Assembly (NCBI GenBank): GCA_026387715.1
Contig: JAPLLF010000756.1
Location: 1-46,757 of the forward strand
Length of the DNA: 46,757 nucleotides
Direction of reading: 5' to 3'
Source: Pseudomonadota bacterium
GTDB lineage: Bacteria > Myxococcota_A > Polyangia > Haliangiales > Haliangiaceae
Shown: in pieces, positions 7,856-16,458 of the stretch
Numbering within the stretch: the first letter of the stretch is position 1
Layout of the letters: every line of letters starts with the position of its first letter
The notes under the pieces: model-generated
The model's database searches: none
Seen by the model: the letters and a program-made list of their open reading frames with translations, nothing else
Told to the model about the DNA's origin: nothing
Translations under genes and position numbers: made by a program

Positions 7856-10462
7856 ATGAGCCGCGAGTTTGCGCTTCCCGGAACGCGTCCCAAGTTCGGC
7901 CCCGACCGCGTCGTCGACATCCAGCACCTCGCGCTGGTGCTCGAGGTCGATCCCAAGGCGAAGCGGGTGTCGGGCACCGTCACCTTGCGCGCGCAGGTGA
8001 TCGATCCGACCGCGCGCGCGCTGGAGCTCGACGCGGTCGAGCTCGAGATCGCGAGCGTCGTGGTCGACGGGATCGCGGCGGCGTTTCGCCACGACGGCAA
8101 GAAGCTCGTCGTCGAGCTGACGCCCGGCGGCGGCGAGCGGTCGATCGCGATCGCCTACCGCGGCTCGCCGCGCCGCGGCCTGTACTTCATCGCGCCGGAC
8201 GAGGGCTACCCGGACAAGCCGACGCAGGTCTGGACGCAGGGCCAGGACGAGGACTCGCGGTTCTGGTTCCCGTGCTTCGACGCCCCGAACGAGAAGGCGA
8301 CCAGCGAGGTGACCGTGACGGTGCCTGCGAACCTGTTCGCGCTGTCGAACGGCACGCTCGTCAGCGACCACACGGAGGGCGACCAGCGCACCCTGCACTG
8401 GCGGCTCGACGTCCCCCACAGCTGCTACCTCGTGACGCTCGCGATCGGCGACTTCGCCGCGATCGAGACGACGTGGCGGGACGTGCCGGTCGTCTACTAC
8501 GTGCAGCGCGGCCTCGAGGCCGCGTGCGAACGGACGCTGGCGCGCACGCCCCGGATGCTCGAGCTGTTCTCGAACCAGTTCGGCGTCCCGTATCCGTATC
8601 CGCGCTATGCGCAGGTGTTCGTCGCGGACTTCATCTTCGGGGGCATGGAGAACACGAGCGCGACGACGCTCACCGACACGGTGCTGATGGACGAGCGCGC
8701 CGCGCTCGACTACGACATCGACGCGCTCGTCGCGCACGAGCTCGCGCACCAGTGGTTCGGCGACCTCGTGACCTGCCGCGACTGGGGTGAGGGCTGGCTC
8801 AACGAGGGCTTCGCGACGTACGCGGAGTACCTGTGGCGCGAGGCGTACGAGGGCCGCGACGCGGCGGATCTCGAGCTCGAGGAGTGGGCCGAGAGCTACT
8901 TCGGCGAGGACAGCGGCCGCTATCGCCGCACGATCGCGACGAAGCTGTACGACGAGCCGATCGACATCTTCGATCACCACCTCTACGAGAAGGGTGGCCG
9001 CGTGCTGCACATGCTGCGGCACTACCTCGGCGACGACGCGTTCTTCGCCTCGCTCCGGCACTACCTCACGAAGCACCGGCTCGGCTCGGTGGAGTCGCGC
9101 GACCTCGCGCGCGCATTCGAGGACGCGACCGGCAAGAACGTCGACTGGTTCTTCAGCCAGTGGGTGATCGATGGCGCCGGGCATCCCGAGCTCGACGTCC
9201 GGTTCACCTACGACCCCGAGCGCGCGATGGTCACGACCACGGTCGAGCAGACCCAGAAGGTCGAGGGGCACACGCCGCTGTTTCGCCTGCCGACCACGCT
9301 GCGGTTCCAGGTCCAGGGGAGCGACGTCGACGTGCCGGTCGAGATCGTCGATCGCAAGCACGTCTTCCACACCCGCCTCGACGGCGCGCCGACCCAGCTG
9401 ATCTTCGACCCGGGGCGCGTGCTGCTCGCGACCGTGAAGGTCGACAAGCCGGAGCCCGCCTGGATCGCCGAGCTGCACGGCGCGACGATCGCGATCGATC
9501 GCGCGAGCGCGGCGGCCGCGCTGGCCAGGCGCGGCGGCCCGGTGCCCGAGCGGGCGCTGGCCGAGGCGCTCGACCGCGAGCCCACCTGGTCGGGGCGCGC
9601 CGCGGCCGCGGCCGGGCTCGCGACGATCCGGAGCACGTCCGCGCGCGATCGCTTGATCGAGGCGCTCGGCCGCGAGGCCAACCCGCGCACGCGACGCGCG
9701 ATCGCGCGCGCGCTCGGCGAGTTCGTGCACGACGAGGTCGCCGGCGTCGCGCTCGCGGGGATCGTCGCGCAGGGGGACGCGAGCTACTTCGTCGAGGCCG
9801 AGGCGTGCCTCGCGCTCGGCAAGGTCCGGTCGCCGCGCGCGGGCGAGCTGCTCCGCGAGGCGGCGAAGCGCGAGTCGTTCACCGACGTGATCCGCCAGCA
9901 CGCGTATCGTGGCCTCGCGGAGGCACGCGACGACGGCGCCACGAGCCTGCTCCTCGAGGGGACGCGCTGGGGCCACCCGACGCAGGGGCGCCGCGCCGCG
10001 GCTGGCGCGCTCGCCCAGCTGGTGCGCGGTCGGCGCGATCGCGAGGCGCGCGACGTGCGCGAGCGCGTGGAGTTGCTGCTCGGCGATCGCGACTTCCGGG
10101 TGCAGGCCGCCGCCATCGAGGCGCTCGCGGTGATCGGCGATCCGGCCGCGGTGGGCGCCCTGCGACGCCTGATCGAGCGCGAGCTCGACGGTCGGCTCCG
10201 CCGGCGGGCGCGCGAGGTCATCCGCGATCTCGAGGAGGGCGCGCCGCAGGCCGACGAGCTTCGCCGCCTCCGCGACGAGGTCGGCGAGCTGCGCACGCTC
10301 GCTGGCGGCCTGCGCGAGCGCCTCGAGGTGCTCGAGGCGCGCGACGCGCCGGTCGCGAAGACGAAGGTCGTGAAGGCGGTCGTGAAGGCGAAGGCGAAGC
10401 CAGGCGCGAAGAAGTCGAAGCCAGGCGCGAAGAAGTCGAAGTCGAAGTCGAAGTCGCGCTGA
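7856..10462 (+). CDS. M1 aminopeptidase with C-terminal HEAT repeats, coiled coil and Lys-rich tail
   Basis: The N-terminal two thirds is an M1 zinc aminopeptidase: GGMENTSATTLTD is the GxMEN exopeptidase motif, HELAHQW (residues 294-300) supplies two zinc ligands and the catalytic Glu295, and WLNEGFATYAEYL supplies the third ligand Glu317. From about residue 540, repeated helices such as DRLIEALGREANPRTRRAIA and AIEALAVIGDPAAVGALRRL look like HEAT/PBS-lyase-type repeats. These are followed by a heptad-like segment (LRRLRDEVGELRTLAGGL) and a basic tail of KPGAKKSKS repeats. No signal peptide is visible, so it is probably cytoplasmic. The length (868) matches PepN-type enzymes, but the basic tail is unusual. 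It ends eight bases from the convergent kinase gene. Confidence 0.9.
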   Translation: MSREFALPGTRPKFGPDRVVDIQHLALVLEVDPKAKRVSGTVTLRAQVIDPTARALELDAVELEIASVVVDGIAAAFRHDGKKLVVELTPGGGERSIAIAYRGSPRRGLYFIAPDEGYPDKPTQVWTQGQDEDSRFWFPCFDAPNEKATSEVTVTVPANLFALSNGTLVSDHTEGDQRTLHWRLDVPHSCYLVTLAIGDFAAIETTWRDVPVVYYVQRGLEAACERTLARTPRMLELFSNQFGVPYPYPRYAQVFVADFIFGGMENTSATTLTDTVLMDERAALDYDIDALVAHELAHQWFGDLVTCRDWGEGWLNEGFATYAEYLWREAYEGRDAADLELEEWAESYFGEDSGRYRRTIATKLYDEPIDIFDHHLYEKGGRVLHMLRHYLGDDAFFASLRHYLTKHRLGSVESRDLARAFEDATGKNVDWFFSQWVIDGAGHPELDVRFTYDPERAMVTTTVEQTQKVEGHTPLFRLPTTLRFQVQGSDVDVPVEIVDRKHVFHTRLDGAPTQLIFDPGRVLLATVKVDKPEPAWIAELHGATIAIDRASAAAALARRGGPVPERALAEALDREPTWSGRAAAAAGLATIRSTSARDRLIEALGREANPRTRRAIARALGEFVHDEVAGVALAGIVAQGDASYFVEAEACLALGKVRSPRAGELLREAAKRESFTDVIRQHAYRGLAEARDDGATSLLLEGTRWGHPTQGRRAAAGALAQLVRGRRDREARDVRERVELLLGDRDFRVQAAAIEALAVIGDPAAVGALRRLIERELDGRLRRRAREVIRDLEEGAPQADELRRLRDEVGELRTLAGGLRERLEVLEARDAPVAKTKVVKAVVKAKAKPGAKKSKPGAKKSKSKSKSR
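10397..10456 (+). repeat. In-frame tandem repeats encoding a Lys/Ser-rich tail
   Basis: Two exact 21-bp units (10397-10417 and 10418-10438), each encoding KPGAKKS, are followed by three AAGTCG hexamers (10439-10456) encoding KS pairs at the end of the aminopeptidase gene. Unit lengths are multiples of three, so copy-number slippage would lengthen or shorten the basic tail without breaking the frame. Confidence 0.8.
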
Positions 10463-10470
10463 CGCGCCGG

Positions 10471-12060
10471 TTACTTTCCGTCGCCCTTCTTGACCTTGAG
10501 GAAGTCGATCTTCGGCTCCACCTTGCCGGCGTCGGGCGCGGCGACCTGCGGGACCGCCGCGTCACGCGGTGACGTGGGGATGACCGGCGGCGGCTTCTTC
10601 GGGTGACGCACGCGGCCTGCATCGAGCGAGACCTGCGGCGTCATGGCGTCCACCGGCTCGTTCGCGGGCGCATCGACGACCACCGCGCCGTCGAGGGGCG
10701 GCGGGAGCGCGGCGTCGGGAGGCGCGACCACCGGGACGACGATCGCGGCGTCCGGCGCGTGCGCCGCCGCGGGCGCCCCGTTGCGGGTCGCGAACACGAT
10801 CGCCACCGTCGCGAGCGCGACGATGCCGAGCGCGACGACCGCGAGCCCCGCGCGCGACTTCGCTGGTGGCACCGGCGCGACCTCCACCGGGGCCGCGACC
10901 GTGGCCACCGTCGGCGCGATCGTCTGCGCCAGGGCGGCGATGCGCTGGAAGTCGCGGGGAATGTCCGGGGTCGTGTCGGCGAGGTCCGACGCACCGTAGC
11001 CGCCGTCGACGATCTGCTCGATCGTCGTCCGCACGAGCGCCACGCTGGACGGCCGCGCCTCCGGCGCCTTCGCCATCATGCTCTCGATCATCCCGACGAG
11101 CGCGCGCGGCACCGTCGCCGGCAACGGCGGGACCGGATCGGAGAGGTGCGCCGCGAGCACCATGTTCGCGTTGTCGGCGAGGAACGGGGGCCGCCCCGTC
11201 AACATCTGGTGCAGCATGCAGCCGAGCGCATAGATATCCGCGCGCTGGTCCGTCGCCTTGCCCTCGATCTGCTCGGGCGCCATGTACAGCGGCGTGCCGA
11301 GGATCGCGTTCGTGTTCGTCACGTTGGACGACATCGACTCGCTGATCAGCGACTTCGCGAGCCCGAAGTCGAGCACCTTGATCAGGTCGCGCCCCGGCGG
11401 GTCCGACAGCACCACGACGTTGCCGGGCTTGAGGTCACGATGGATGATCCCCATCGAGTGGGCGGCCTGCAGCGCATCGCACAGCTGCAGCGCGATCGTC
11501 AGCACGCGGCGCATCGGCATCGCGCGGGTCGAGGCGAGCTCGTGGCCGAGGGTGTTGCCGCGCAGCAACTCCATCACGAGGTAGAGGATCCCGTCCTCGG
11601 TCTGCCCGAAGTCGTAGACGTTGACGATGTTGGGTTGCGACAGCCGCGAGGACAGCCGTGCCTCGCGCAGGAACCGCTTCACGGCGGTGCGGTCGCTCGC
11701 GATCGACGGGTGCACGACCTTGATCGCGACCTCGCGATCGACGCTGAGCTGCCAGCCGCGATACACGGTCCCCATCCCGCCCTCGCCGAGCGTCGTGCGG
11801 ATCTCGTAGCGCTGCTCGAACACCCGCCCGATCAACGGGTCGCGCGACGCCTTCAGCTTGACCAGCCGCGCGCCGTCGTTCGGGCACTGCTGGAGATCGA
11901 TCATGAACGACTGGCTGCACGCCGGACAGTACGCCTCCTCCTCGTGCTCGCCGACCTTGCCGACCTTGCTCGCGAGCGCCCCCGTCGGGGTGTGCAGGGT
12001 CTGCTCGAACTCCACGGAGGACTTCGTGGATTTCGGGGGTGGGGGATCGGGATCACTCAC
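10471..12060 (-). CDS. PknB-type serine/threonine protein kinase with N-terminal zinc ribbon and membrane anchor
   Basis: A Hanks-type kinase. An N-terminal zinc ribbon (CPACSQSF ... CPNDG) precedes the kinase domain, which shows the glycine loop LGEGGMGTVYRGW, the ATP lysine in VAIKVVH, the catalytic loop IIHRDLKPGN, DFG in VLDFGLAKS, and the APE region GTPLYMAPEQIEG. After the kinase there is an Ala/Pro linker, a hydrophobic segment (AGLAVVALGIVALATVAIVF, probably one membrane span) and a Pro/Ala/Asp-rich tail. The GTG at 12060 is preferred because an upstream in-frame ATG at 12087 would overlap the previous gene's stop and add only low-complexity Ser/Arg residues. The PP2C at 23830 could oppose it, although the two are not adjacent. 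Confidence 0.93.
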   Translation of the reverse strand: MSDPDPPPPKSTKSSVEFEQTLHTPTGALASKVGKVGEHEEEAYCPACSQSFMIDLQQCPNDGARLVKLKASRDPLIGRVFEQRYEIRTTLGEGGMGTVYRGWQLSVDREVAIKVVHPSIASDRTAVKRFLREARLSSRLSQPNIVNVYDFGQTEDGILYLVMELLRGNTLGHELASTRAMPMRRVLTIALQLCDALQAAHSMGIIHRDLKPGNVVVLSDPPGRDLIKVLDFGLAKSLISESMSSNVTNTNAILGTPLYMAPEQIEGKATDQRADIYALGCMLHQMLTGRPPFLADNANMVLAAHLSDPVPPLPATVPRALVGMIESMMAKAPEARPSSVALVRTTIEQIVDGGYGASDLADTTPDIPRDFQRIAALAQTIAPTVATVAAPVEVAPVPPAKSRAGLAVVALGIVALATVAIVFATRNGAPAAAHAPDAAIVVPVVAPPDAALPPPLDGAVVVDAPANEPVDAMTPQVSLDAGRVRHPKKPPPVIPTSPRDAAVPQVAAPDAGKVEPKIDFLKVKKGDGK

Positions 12061-12064
12061 TCGA

Positions 12065-13347
12065 CTACTCGACCTTGATCTTGACATGATGTTGCGGTGG
12101 AAGCGGATCGCGAAACCACACCTGCACCGAGCTGCCAGTCGCCGGTGGCGTGACGACGGCGTTGGCCTGAAGAATGTAGTCCGTGCCGGCGAGCAGCGTG
12201 TTGTCGGAGGCCCCCTCCACCCCCTCCGTCACGGTGAAGGTCGAGCCGCCACGCAGGAACTGGAACGACACGGCAAATCCGGCGGGCACGCCGTTTGCGA
12301 CGGAGACGAAGCTCGCGATGTTGTCCCCTGACCGCACCAATAGCTGTTGCACGTATCCATCGTCGTGCTCGCCGCCGAACATCCCATCAGTCCCGATCTC
12401 GGTCCCATCGGTCAGGCCGCCAGGGAGCGACTCGAAGCGCATCCCGTGATCATTGCGCCTGGTGAAGCCGAGGAGCCGATCGCGCGGGCATGGCGGCTGC
12501 GCACCGGAGGGGGCGACCAGCATCGTCTGCGCCGTCTGCCACTTCGTTCCCATCGGGATGGTGTCGATGTCCGTGTCTTGCATGTCATGCACGATCGCGA
12601 GCGCCGGTGGCGCATCGCTGACATTGCGAATCCGCCCGCCGCCAAACGGCCAGCCCATCGCAATGCTCCACGCAGCGGGCACAGTGCGCATGCATAGGTC
12701 TCTCCCCCACCAAGCTCGCTGGAGATCGGAAACTCGGCATTCAAGTTCGGGATGTTCGGGTCGTTCTGGAACGTCACCGCATCGCGCGGCAGCACCTGAA
12801 AGCTCGTGATGCGCCAGGGATTCGCGCCGCAGGTGCTCGACGCGTTCGTGGTCGAGGTGGATGTCGTGATGTAGTCGGCGCGGTTGATCCGGCCATCGGG
12901 ATAGAAGGTGAAGGTGGATCGTCCGACGAAGTCGCCGATGCTGGAGAAGCTGATGATCCACGAGAGCGCGAGCTTGATGACCGCGACCCCGGCCATCTCG
13001 TAGGTCGGTGCTGGCTGGAGCGGCATCAAGTCCCCGTTGAGCAACCCCGCGGGGTAGAGCCCGATCCCCATCCCTTGCTCGTCGACGCAGGCCGTCCCAT
13101 CGCCCGAGCTGATGAGCTCGTGACCGTTGACCAGCCACGAAGTCGGATAGTGCGCACCAACCGCTGAAAACCGCATCGCGTAGTTCGGGCCGCAGATGAC
13201 CTGCAACCCTCCCTCATCGATGTGGCGCAGGGGGCCACCCGAACCACAGGCGTCGAGATCGATCCCCGCGTCCCTATTTTGGAACGGGGGGATGTTCACG
13301 CAACCCATCACCACCCCGATCACGATCACCAGATGCCGAGGTCCCAC
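12065..13347 (-). pseudogene. Predicted lipoprotein, copy 1 of a duplicated pair, with a frameshift
   Basis: From a GTG at 13347 the frame begins MGPRHLVIVIGVVMGC, a short lipoprotein signal with a lipobox-like cysteine. It matches the paralog at 14334-15488 throughout: GHELISSGDGTACVDEQGMG against GTELLSPADGGGNEVTEHGIG early, and VQVWFRDPLPPQHHVKIKVE against VIVYLRDELPGDQTITIEPL at the end. The frame breaks near a C5 run at 12704-12708 (G5 on the coding strand). One extra G there joins both halves and restores the paralog alignment (LGGGRDLCMR against VDGDPRACAS). This is either a real frameshift or a homopolymer sequencing error. Function is unknown; it is probably anchored in the outer membrane. 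It is transcribed divergently from the TPR/PEGA gene at 13405. Confidence 0.75.
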
Positions 13348-13404
13348 CAAGGCGGTGAGTATCGCGTGCCCCCACGACGCTCGCAATGCGTTAGGATTCA
13401 CTCC

Positions 13405-14331
13405 GTGCGCGTGTCGGCTATCACCTTCCTGAGTGCCGCCTGCGTGATGACCGCCGACCAGGCATGGGCGGGTCCCGCCGACGATGCCGAGGCGCTCGCG
13501 GGCAACGGCGACTTCCTCGGCGCCGCCGCGAAGTACCGCGAGGCCTACGCGGCCGATCCGCGCCCCGAGCTGATGTGCAACGTCGGGGTCGCGTACTACA
13601 AGGCGAAGGATTACCCCCACGCGTCGAGGTTCCTCGAGCAGTGCGTCGTGTCCGGATCGTCGCTCGACGCCGGGTTCATGACGGCAGTGAAGCAGGTGGT
13701 CACCGCGGTCGACGAGCAGCTTCGCGCCGACGCGTTCGCGCCCATCGAGATCGCCGTCGAGCCAGCCACGGCGACCACCATCGTCGAGACCAACGGCCAC
13801 ACCGAGGAGCCGCTCGTCGGCTCGCGGCGCACGTGGATCGCGTGGGGGCACTACAAGCTGACGATCCACGCCGAGGGCTACGTCGACCGCGTGCTCGAGG
13901 GCGACGCGCAGTCCCACGAAGCGATCCCCGCGCGCGTGAAGCTCGCGCCGAAACCGGTCACCTCGACCCCAAAGCCCATCAACATGCCGACGACGCCACC
14001 AGCGCCTGGGCGGTCGAGGTCAGGCGCGATCGTGACCTCGGGGATCGCGGTCGCCGGCGGCGTGGCGGCGCTCGGCAGCTTCCTGCTCGCGCGGTCGAGC
14101 GCGGCGGACGCCGGCGACGCCACCAAGCTGGTGGCATACAACAAGGCCAAGCGATCGGCCGAGTCCTGGCAACACGCCTCGTGGGTCGCCGGTGGGATCG
14201 GCGGCGTCGCCGCCATCGCCGCGAGCGTGCTCTGGTATCGCGCGACGCGCTCGCCGGTCGGCGAAGCGATCGAGCTCGATGCGCGTCCGACGCCAGGTGG
14301 CGCGACGGTCTCGCTCGGCTTCGCGTTCTAG
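13405..14331 (+). CDS. TPR/PEGA-like membrane protein, copy 1 of duplicated pair
   Basis: The 308-residue product starts with a signal peptide (VRVSAITFLSAACVMTADQA). Next come TPR-like helices (GDFLGAAAKYREAYAADPRP, CNVGVAYYKAKDYPHASRFL), a PEGA-like beta segment (IEIAVEPATATTIVETNG ... GHYKLTIHAEGYVDR), a Pro-rich linker, and two hydrophobic segments near the C-terminus. The GTG at 13405 is chosen because AGGA lies 8 bp upstream; a second GTG two codons later is the alternative. It is a clear paralog of the gene at 15517-16458 and lies back to back with a lipoprotein gene, as that copy does. The pair probably forms an envelope-associated unit of unknown function. Confidence 0.8.
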   Translation: MRVSAITFLSAACVMTADQAWAGPADDAEALAGNGDFLGAAAKYREAYAADPRPELMCNVGVAYYKAKDYPHASRFLEQCVVSGSSLDAGFMTAVKQVVTAVDEQLRADAFAPIEIAVEPATATTIVETNGHTEEPLVGSRRTWIAWGHYKLTIHAEGYVDRVLEGDAQSHEAIPARVKLAPKPVTSTPKPINMPTTPPAPGRSRSGAIVTSGIAVAGGVAALGSFLLARSSAADAGDATKLVAYNKAKRSAESWQHASWVAGGIGGVAAIAASVLWYRATRSPVGEAIELDARPTPGGATVSLGFAF

Positions 14332-14333
14332 AT

Positions 14334-15488
14334 CTAGTCGAGCGGCTCGATCGTGATGGTCTGGTCGCCGGGGAGCTCGTCGCGGAGGTACACGATCACG
14401 CGATCGCCGTCGGGCTGGGCGAGGTACCAGTCGTGGTCCGTCGCCTCCGTCGGCCCGTCGCGCGTGACCTTCACGTGGTCGACGCCGCCGAGGTCGAGCG
14501 ACACCGCGAAGCCTCCTGGCATCTTGCCGTCCCGCGCCGTGATCGAGATCGCCGCCGCATGCGGGGTGTCGTCGCGGTAGATCCCATCCGCATCAGGTCC
14601 GATCGGCTTGCCGCCGATCGTCAACGTCGGCCGATCGAACCTGGCCGTCGCGGCCGCGCACTGGGGCTGCGCCGACAGCTGGATGCGCGTCGTCGCCTTG
14701 TGCGGCTGCCCGCTGACCATGTCGCCGCCGTCTTCCCCGGGGTACGACGCGATGAAGCTGTTGGTGTCGTTGGCGTGGAACCGCGTGAGTTCGGTGCCGA
14801 GATCGACGCCCACGGTGTGCGTGGCGTCCCAGCTCGCGCACGCCCGCGGATCACCGTCGACGGGCAGCCGCGTGTCGTCGGCGGTCCGGTTGGCGCTCTG
14901 CGGGGCGGTGAACACCCAGTACGAGACCGCGTTGAGATGGCCCGAGCTCCCACGTCCGCACGTCCCCGGCGTCACCGTCCGGAGCCCGTTGACCGCGTAG
15001 GTCGCGTCGACGCGATGGTGGATCTCCCCCGACGGGAACGTCGTGAAGTACGACGTCCCCATCGCGTGCTGGGTGCCCTCGCACGCGAAGTCGAGCGACC
15101 AGTCGACGCGCTGGCGGACGACCGCGGGGCCGGCGAGCTCGGTCGTGAGCGTGGACGTCGGATTCGAGTTTCCGACCGATGCCGCCGTCGTGCCGAAGAA
15201 CTCCGGCGCCACGATCGCGTACGCGGGATACAGCGCGAGGCCGATGCCGTGCTCGGTGACCTCGTTGCCGCCACCGTCGGCCGGCGACAGGAGCTCGGTG
15301 CCGCGATAGACGAGGCGGTTCGGCATCCGCATCTCCGACGTGGCGAACTCGAGCTGGAAGTCGAAGCCCTTCACCTTGGTGCCGTCGCTGGTGTCGACGA
15401 CCAGGGCGGTCTCGGCCAGGAACGAGGGGGACGTCGGCGTGGCACAGCCCACGCTCGCGACGACCAAAACCAGTGGCGAGCCCCGCAT
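14334..15488 (-). CDS. Predicted lipoprotein, copy 2 of duplicated pair (intact)
   Basis: The 384-residue product begins MRGSPLVLVVASVGCATPTS, a lipoprotein signal with VASVGC as lipobox, and contains no known catalytic motif. The composition suggests a beta-rich extracytoplasmic domain (QLEFATSEMRMPNRLVYRGT, VDWSLDFACEGTQ, GGFAVSLDLGGVDHVKVTRD). It aligns along its length with the frameshifted copy at 12065-13347, which helps define both. The stop lies two bases from the convergent stop of the copy 1 TPR gene, and the start is 28 bp from the divergent copy 2 TPR gene at 15517. An in-frame GTG directly precedes the ATG at 15488. Function unknown. Confidence 0.8.
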   Translation of the reverse strand: MRGSPLVLVVASVGCATPTSPSFLAETALVVDTSDGTKVKGFDFQLEFATSEMRMPNRLVYRGTELLSPADGGGNEVTEHGIGLALYPAYAIVAPEFFGTTAASVGNSNPTSTLTTELAGPAVVRQRVDWSLDFACEGTQHAMGTSYFTTFPSGEIHHRVDATYAVNGLRTVTPGTCGRGSSGHLNAVSYWVFTAPQSANRTADDTRLPVDGDPRACASWDATHTVGVDLGTELTRFHANDTNSFIASYPGEDGGDMVSGQPHKATTRIQLSAQPQCAAATARFDRPTLTIGGKPIGPDADGIYRDDTPHAAAISITARDGKMPGGFAVSLDLGGVDHVKVTRDGPTEATDHDWYLAQPDGDRVIVYLRDELPGDQTITIEPLD

Positions 15489-15516
15489 CACCCTCAAACT
15501 AACGTAGTGTCTGGAC

Positions 15517-16458
15517 GTGCGCCACGCTCGACTCGCACTCGTGATGGTGGCGTCGCTCACGCCGACCTTTGCCCACGCCGATGGCGCGGCGGGCGCGGCG
15601 CTCGAGCGCGAGGCCGAGGCGTTCGTCGCGACCGGCGACTTCCTCAACGCCGCCGCCCGCTATCGCGCCGCGTACGGCGCGGACCCGCGACCCGAGTTCC
15701 TCTGCAACGTCGGGGTCGCGTACGTCAAGGGCAACGATCCGGTGCGCGCGCACATGTACCTGAGCCGGTGCCTCGAGCGCGGGTCGGCGCTCGATGGCCA
15801 GTTCACCGCGCAGGTCCGCACGGTGACGAGCGCCGTCGAGCAGACGCTGCGCGACGGCGACTTCACGCCGATCGACATCGTCGTCGAGCCGAGGGGCGCG
15901 ACGATCGCGATCGACGGGTTCGCGAAGGACGAGGCGTTCGTCGGATCGCGCGTCGTGTGGCTGCCGTTCGGCACCCACGTGATCACGGCCTCGCTCGACG
16001 GCTTCGCGACGGGCTCCACCACCGTCGTCGCCCGCTCGCACACGACGACCGCCGCGACGATCACGCTCGTCAAGGTCGCGACCGTCGCGACCGTCGCGAC
16101 CGTCGACACCACCGCACCGCCGCGGTCGCCAGCGCACGCGCCGACCAGGCCGTCGCGCGTGCCGCCCGTGATCGCGACCGCGGCGACGGTCGGCGCGTTC
16201 GTCGTCTCGGGGCTCGCGTACCACGCCGCGCACGCGCGCGCGGCGATCAGCCCGTTCGCCCTGACGCCCGCCGCCTACGCCGCCGATCGGGACCACGTCG
16301 ACGCGTGGAACCGCGTGTTCGTGGTGACCGGCGCGATCGGCATCGCGGGTGCCGGCGTCAGCGGTTACCTGTGGTGGCGTGCGTTGCACACCGAGGCGGT
16401 GGTCGAGGTCGCCCCGACCACGGGTGGTGCGACGCTCTCGGTGATCACGACGTGGTAG
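15517..16458 (+). CDS. TPR/PEGA-like membrane protein, copy 2 of duplicated pair
   Basis: The 313-residue paralog of the 13405 gene has the same layout: signal peptide (MRHARLALVMVASLTPTFAHA from a GTG start), TPR-like helices (GDFLNAAARYRAAYGADPRP, CNVGVAYVKGNDPVRAHMYL), a PEGA-like domain (PIDIVVEPRGATIAIDG), a linker containing VATVATVATV, and two C-terminal hydrophobic segments. PEGA domains are usually extracytoplasmic, often near the outer membrane. The last 14 bp overlap the convergent end of the DHH gene. The repeat in the linker comes from 9-bp GTCGCGACC units around 16075-16105. Confidence 0.8.
   Translation: MRHARLALVMVASLTPTFAHADGAAGAALEREAEAFVATGDFLNAAARYRAAYGADPRPEFLCNVGVAYVKGNDPVRAHMYLSRCLERGSALDGQFTAQVRTVTSAVEQTLRDGDFTPIDIVVEPRGATIAIDGFAKDEAFVGSRVVWLPFGTHVITASLDGFATGSTTVVARSHTTTAATITLVKVATVATVATVDTTAPPRSPAHAPTRPSRVPPVIATAATVGAFVVSGLAYHAAHARAAISPFALTPAAYAADRDHVDAWNRVFVVTGAIGIAGAGVSGYLWWRALHTEAVVEVAPTTGGATLSVITTW

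Noticed and set aside
16075-16110. GTCGCGACC tandem units as a possible CRISPR-like or regulatory array
   Set aside because: Three 9-bp in-frame units within a coding linker (VATVATVATV), without spacers.
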